Shown here piece by piece: positions 6,073 to 6,786 of a stretch of 6,786 bases of DNA (position 1 is its first letter; each line of letters starts with the position of its first letter). The position numbers were made by a program, and so were the translations under genes. Under the pieces are notes generated by a model that saw only the letters and a list, made by a program, of their open reading frames with translations, ran no database searches and had not been told where the DNA came from. Source of the stretch: Alphaproteobacteria bacterium (GTDB lineage Bacteria; Pseudomonadota; Alphaproteobacteria; Thalassobaculales; Thalassobaculaceae); assembly GCA_028822575.1 (NCBI GenBank), contig JAPKDN010000179.1:1-6786 (forward strand), written 5' to 3'.

Positions 6073-6786
6073 TCAAAGCGGCAGCTGTCCCATATCCAGA
6101 TGCAATTCGGCGCCGTCATAAGTGTGACGCGCCGCGACCTACCCGTCCAATTCGATCCTACGCCCCGGTGTAGTCGCCGGGGTGACGTGCCCATCTTCCT
6201 ACGGAATAGGTGATTTCAGGACCGCACTGTGGAAACCCTCCCAGCGTCGGCTGCTCTCGAGGATCAGGAAGTTCGGCGTGCAGGTTGCCAACTGGATATT
6301 CGTGGCGCTGACGATCGGTCTGCAATAAAGATGCGGGGCGATCTGGGCATAGTGCGCTTCGGTCATGCCAGCGATTTTCTTGGCTTCCAGGATGCCGCTT
6401 TAGGATCGAGGCGGCCTGGACTTTCGGCACCCGGACAAACTCGTGTTTTGTGGTCAATCGCTTCCCCGTAGCGATGGGGATGCTGGTTTGCCGCGCCATC
6501 ACCGCCATCTCCTCGGTGATATCCGGCGGGGTGGGTTCCTCGAACCAGAGCGGGTCGTCGCCTTCCAGGCGCTGGGCGAACTGGATTGCGCCTGACGTGC
6601 TGAATTGGCCATGGGTGCCGCACAGCATATAGGCCTTGGAACCAACCGCCTCGCGGATGCGTTTCGCGAACAGCTCCGAGCGGTCCATCGCCACCAGTTC
6701 TGGCTGGCGAGGACTGTAAACTGTGCAAGGGCGAGCAGGATCAAACTTCACCGCCGTGAACCCCTGGACGACACATTCCGCCGCCC
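6073..6786 (-). pseudogene. Mandelate racemase/muconate lactonizing enzyme (enolase superfamily) relic, 5' part outside window
   Basis: Reading leftward from the edge, one frame (6784-6401, 128 codons) gives GFTAVKFDPARP, YSPRQPELVAMDRSELF, GTHGQFSTSGAIQ, DPLWFEEPTPPD and PIATGKRLTTKHEF, ending AASIL. The protein then resumes in another frame (6396-6073) as GILEAKKIAGM, EAHYAQIAPHLYC, NIQLATCTPNFLILES and FHSAVLKSPI, and ends HLDMGQLPL before TGA 6073-6075. Homologues have about seven or eight residues (QPNLGRVG-like, recalled) at the junction, implying a deletion of about 20 bp at 6397-6400. Two TAG codons follow, at 6199-6201 (probably a former Trp) and 6139-6141 (probably a former Glu). 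Lys replaces the usual third metal-ligand Glu in ATG-E-RLTT. Family members dehydrate acid sugars or racemise hydroxy acids; this copy cannot. The N-terminal capping domain lies beyond the window. The VOC gene lies 55 bp downstream. Confidence 0.88.

Noticed and set aside
5598..6194. Longer VOC protein starting at 6194
   Set aside because: The added 59 residues do not resemble the family and lie antiparallel in sense to nothing useful: they are an alternate frame of the enolase-family relic. The ATG at 6017 has a proper GGAG site.
6158..6751. Intact 197-residue protein on the minus strand at the right edge
   Set aside because: Only the part right of about 6401 is enolase-family sequence. The rest is out-of-frame read-through after the deletion, and the GTG at 6751 is an internal Val because family sequence precedes it.
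1..6786. tRNA, rRNA, CRISPR array, insertion sequence or attachment site
   Set aside because: I saw no repeat-spacer pattern, cloverleaf, transposase sequence or long terminal repeats on either strand.

Overview
The window comes from a moderately GC-rich bacterial chromosome. Protein flavour (paired E1 alpha/beta dehydrogenase subunits, a DUF3750 membrane-anchored protein, a CmcJ/NvfI-type oxygenase-like protein, a mandelate racemase/enolase-superfamily dehydratase relative and a VOC protein) best fits a proteobacterium, probably an alphaproteobacterium of Rhodospirillales type. That assignment is inference from family composition only. No RNA genes, insertion sequences or CRISPR arrays are visible.

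Layout. Positions 2-1588 (+) hold the C-terminal half of a thiamine-diphosphate E1 alpha subunit followed by the complete E1 beta subunit, an operon whose upstream part lies outside the window. A 196-bp gap with a candidate terminator and a weak promoter precedes a CmcJ/NvfI-family protein (1785-2621, +). An MFS exporter (2634-3875, -) converges on it. A 169-bp divergent intergenic region with two small inverted repeats separates the MFS gene from a DUF3750 gene (4045-4830, +). The DUF3750 stop codon overlaps the start of a SAM-dependent methyltransferase reading frame (4830-5585, +). A VOC/glyoxalase-fold gene (5598-6017, -) converges on that frame, and an enolase-superfamily gene (6073-6786, -, entering from the right edge) lies upstream of the VOC gene on the same strand.

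The most striking point is that two of the seven larger gene units are broken, and both lie in the last 2 kb. The methyltransferase is readable in a single frame from start to end but carries three in-frame stops (TAG, TAG, TAA) and no frameshift. The enolase-superfamily gene has a roughly 20-bp deletion with frameshift, two nonsense TAG codons, and a Lys where the third metal-ligand Glu is expected. An intact VOC gene with a good ribosome binding site sits between them. TAG and TAA both terminate intact genes in the same window, so codon reassignment does not explain the stops. The simplest reading is a genome, or at least a locus, in active gene decay.

How the genes might work together: the E1 pair makes a decarboxylating 2-oxoacid dehydrogenase component. 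The VOC and enolase-family genes look like a former two-gene catabolic unit for an acid sugar or hydroxy acid that has lost its dehydratase. The CmcJ-like protein and the MFS exporter are adjacent but convergent, so they are not one operon. I see no convincing new multi-gene system here. The decay pattern and the orphan CmcJ-like enzyme are the parts worth a second look.
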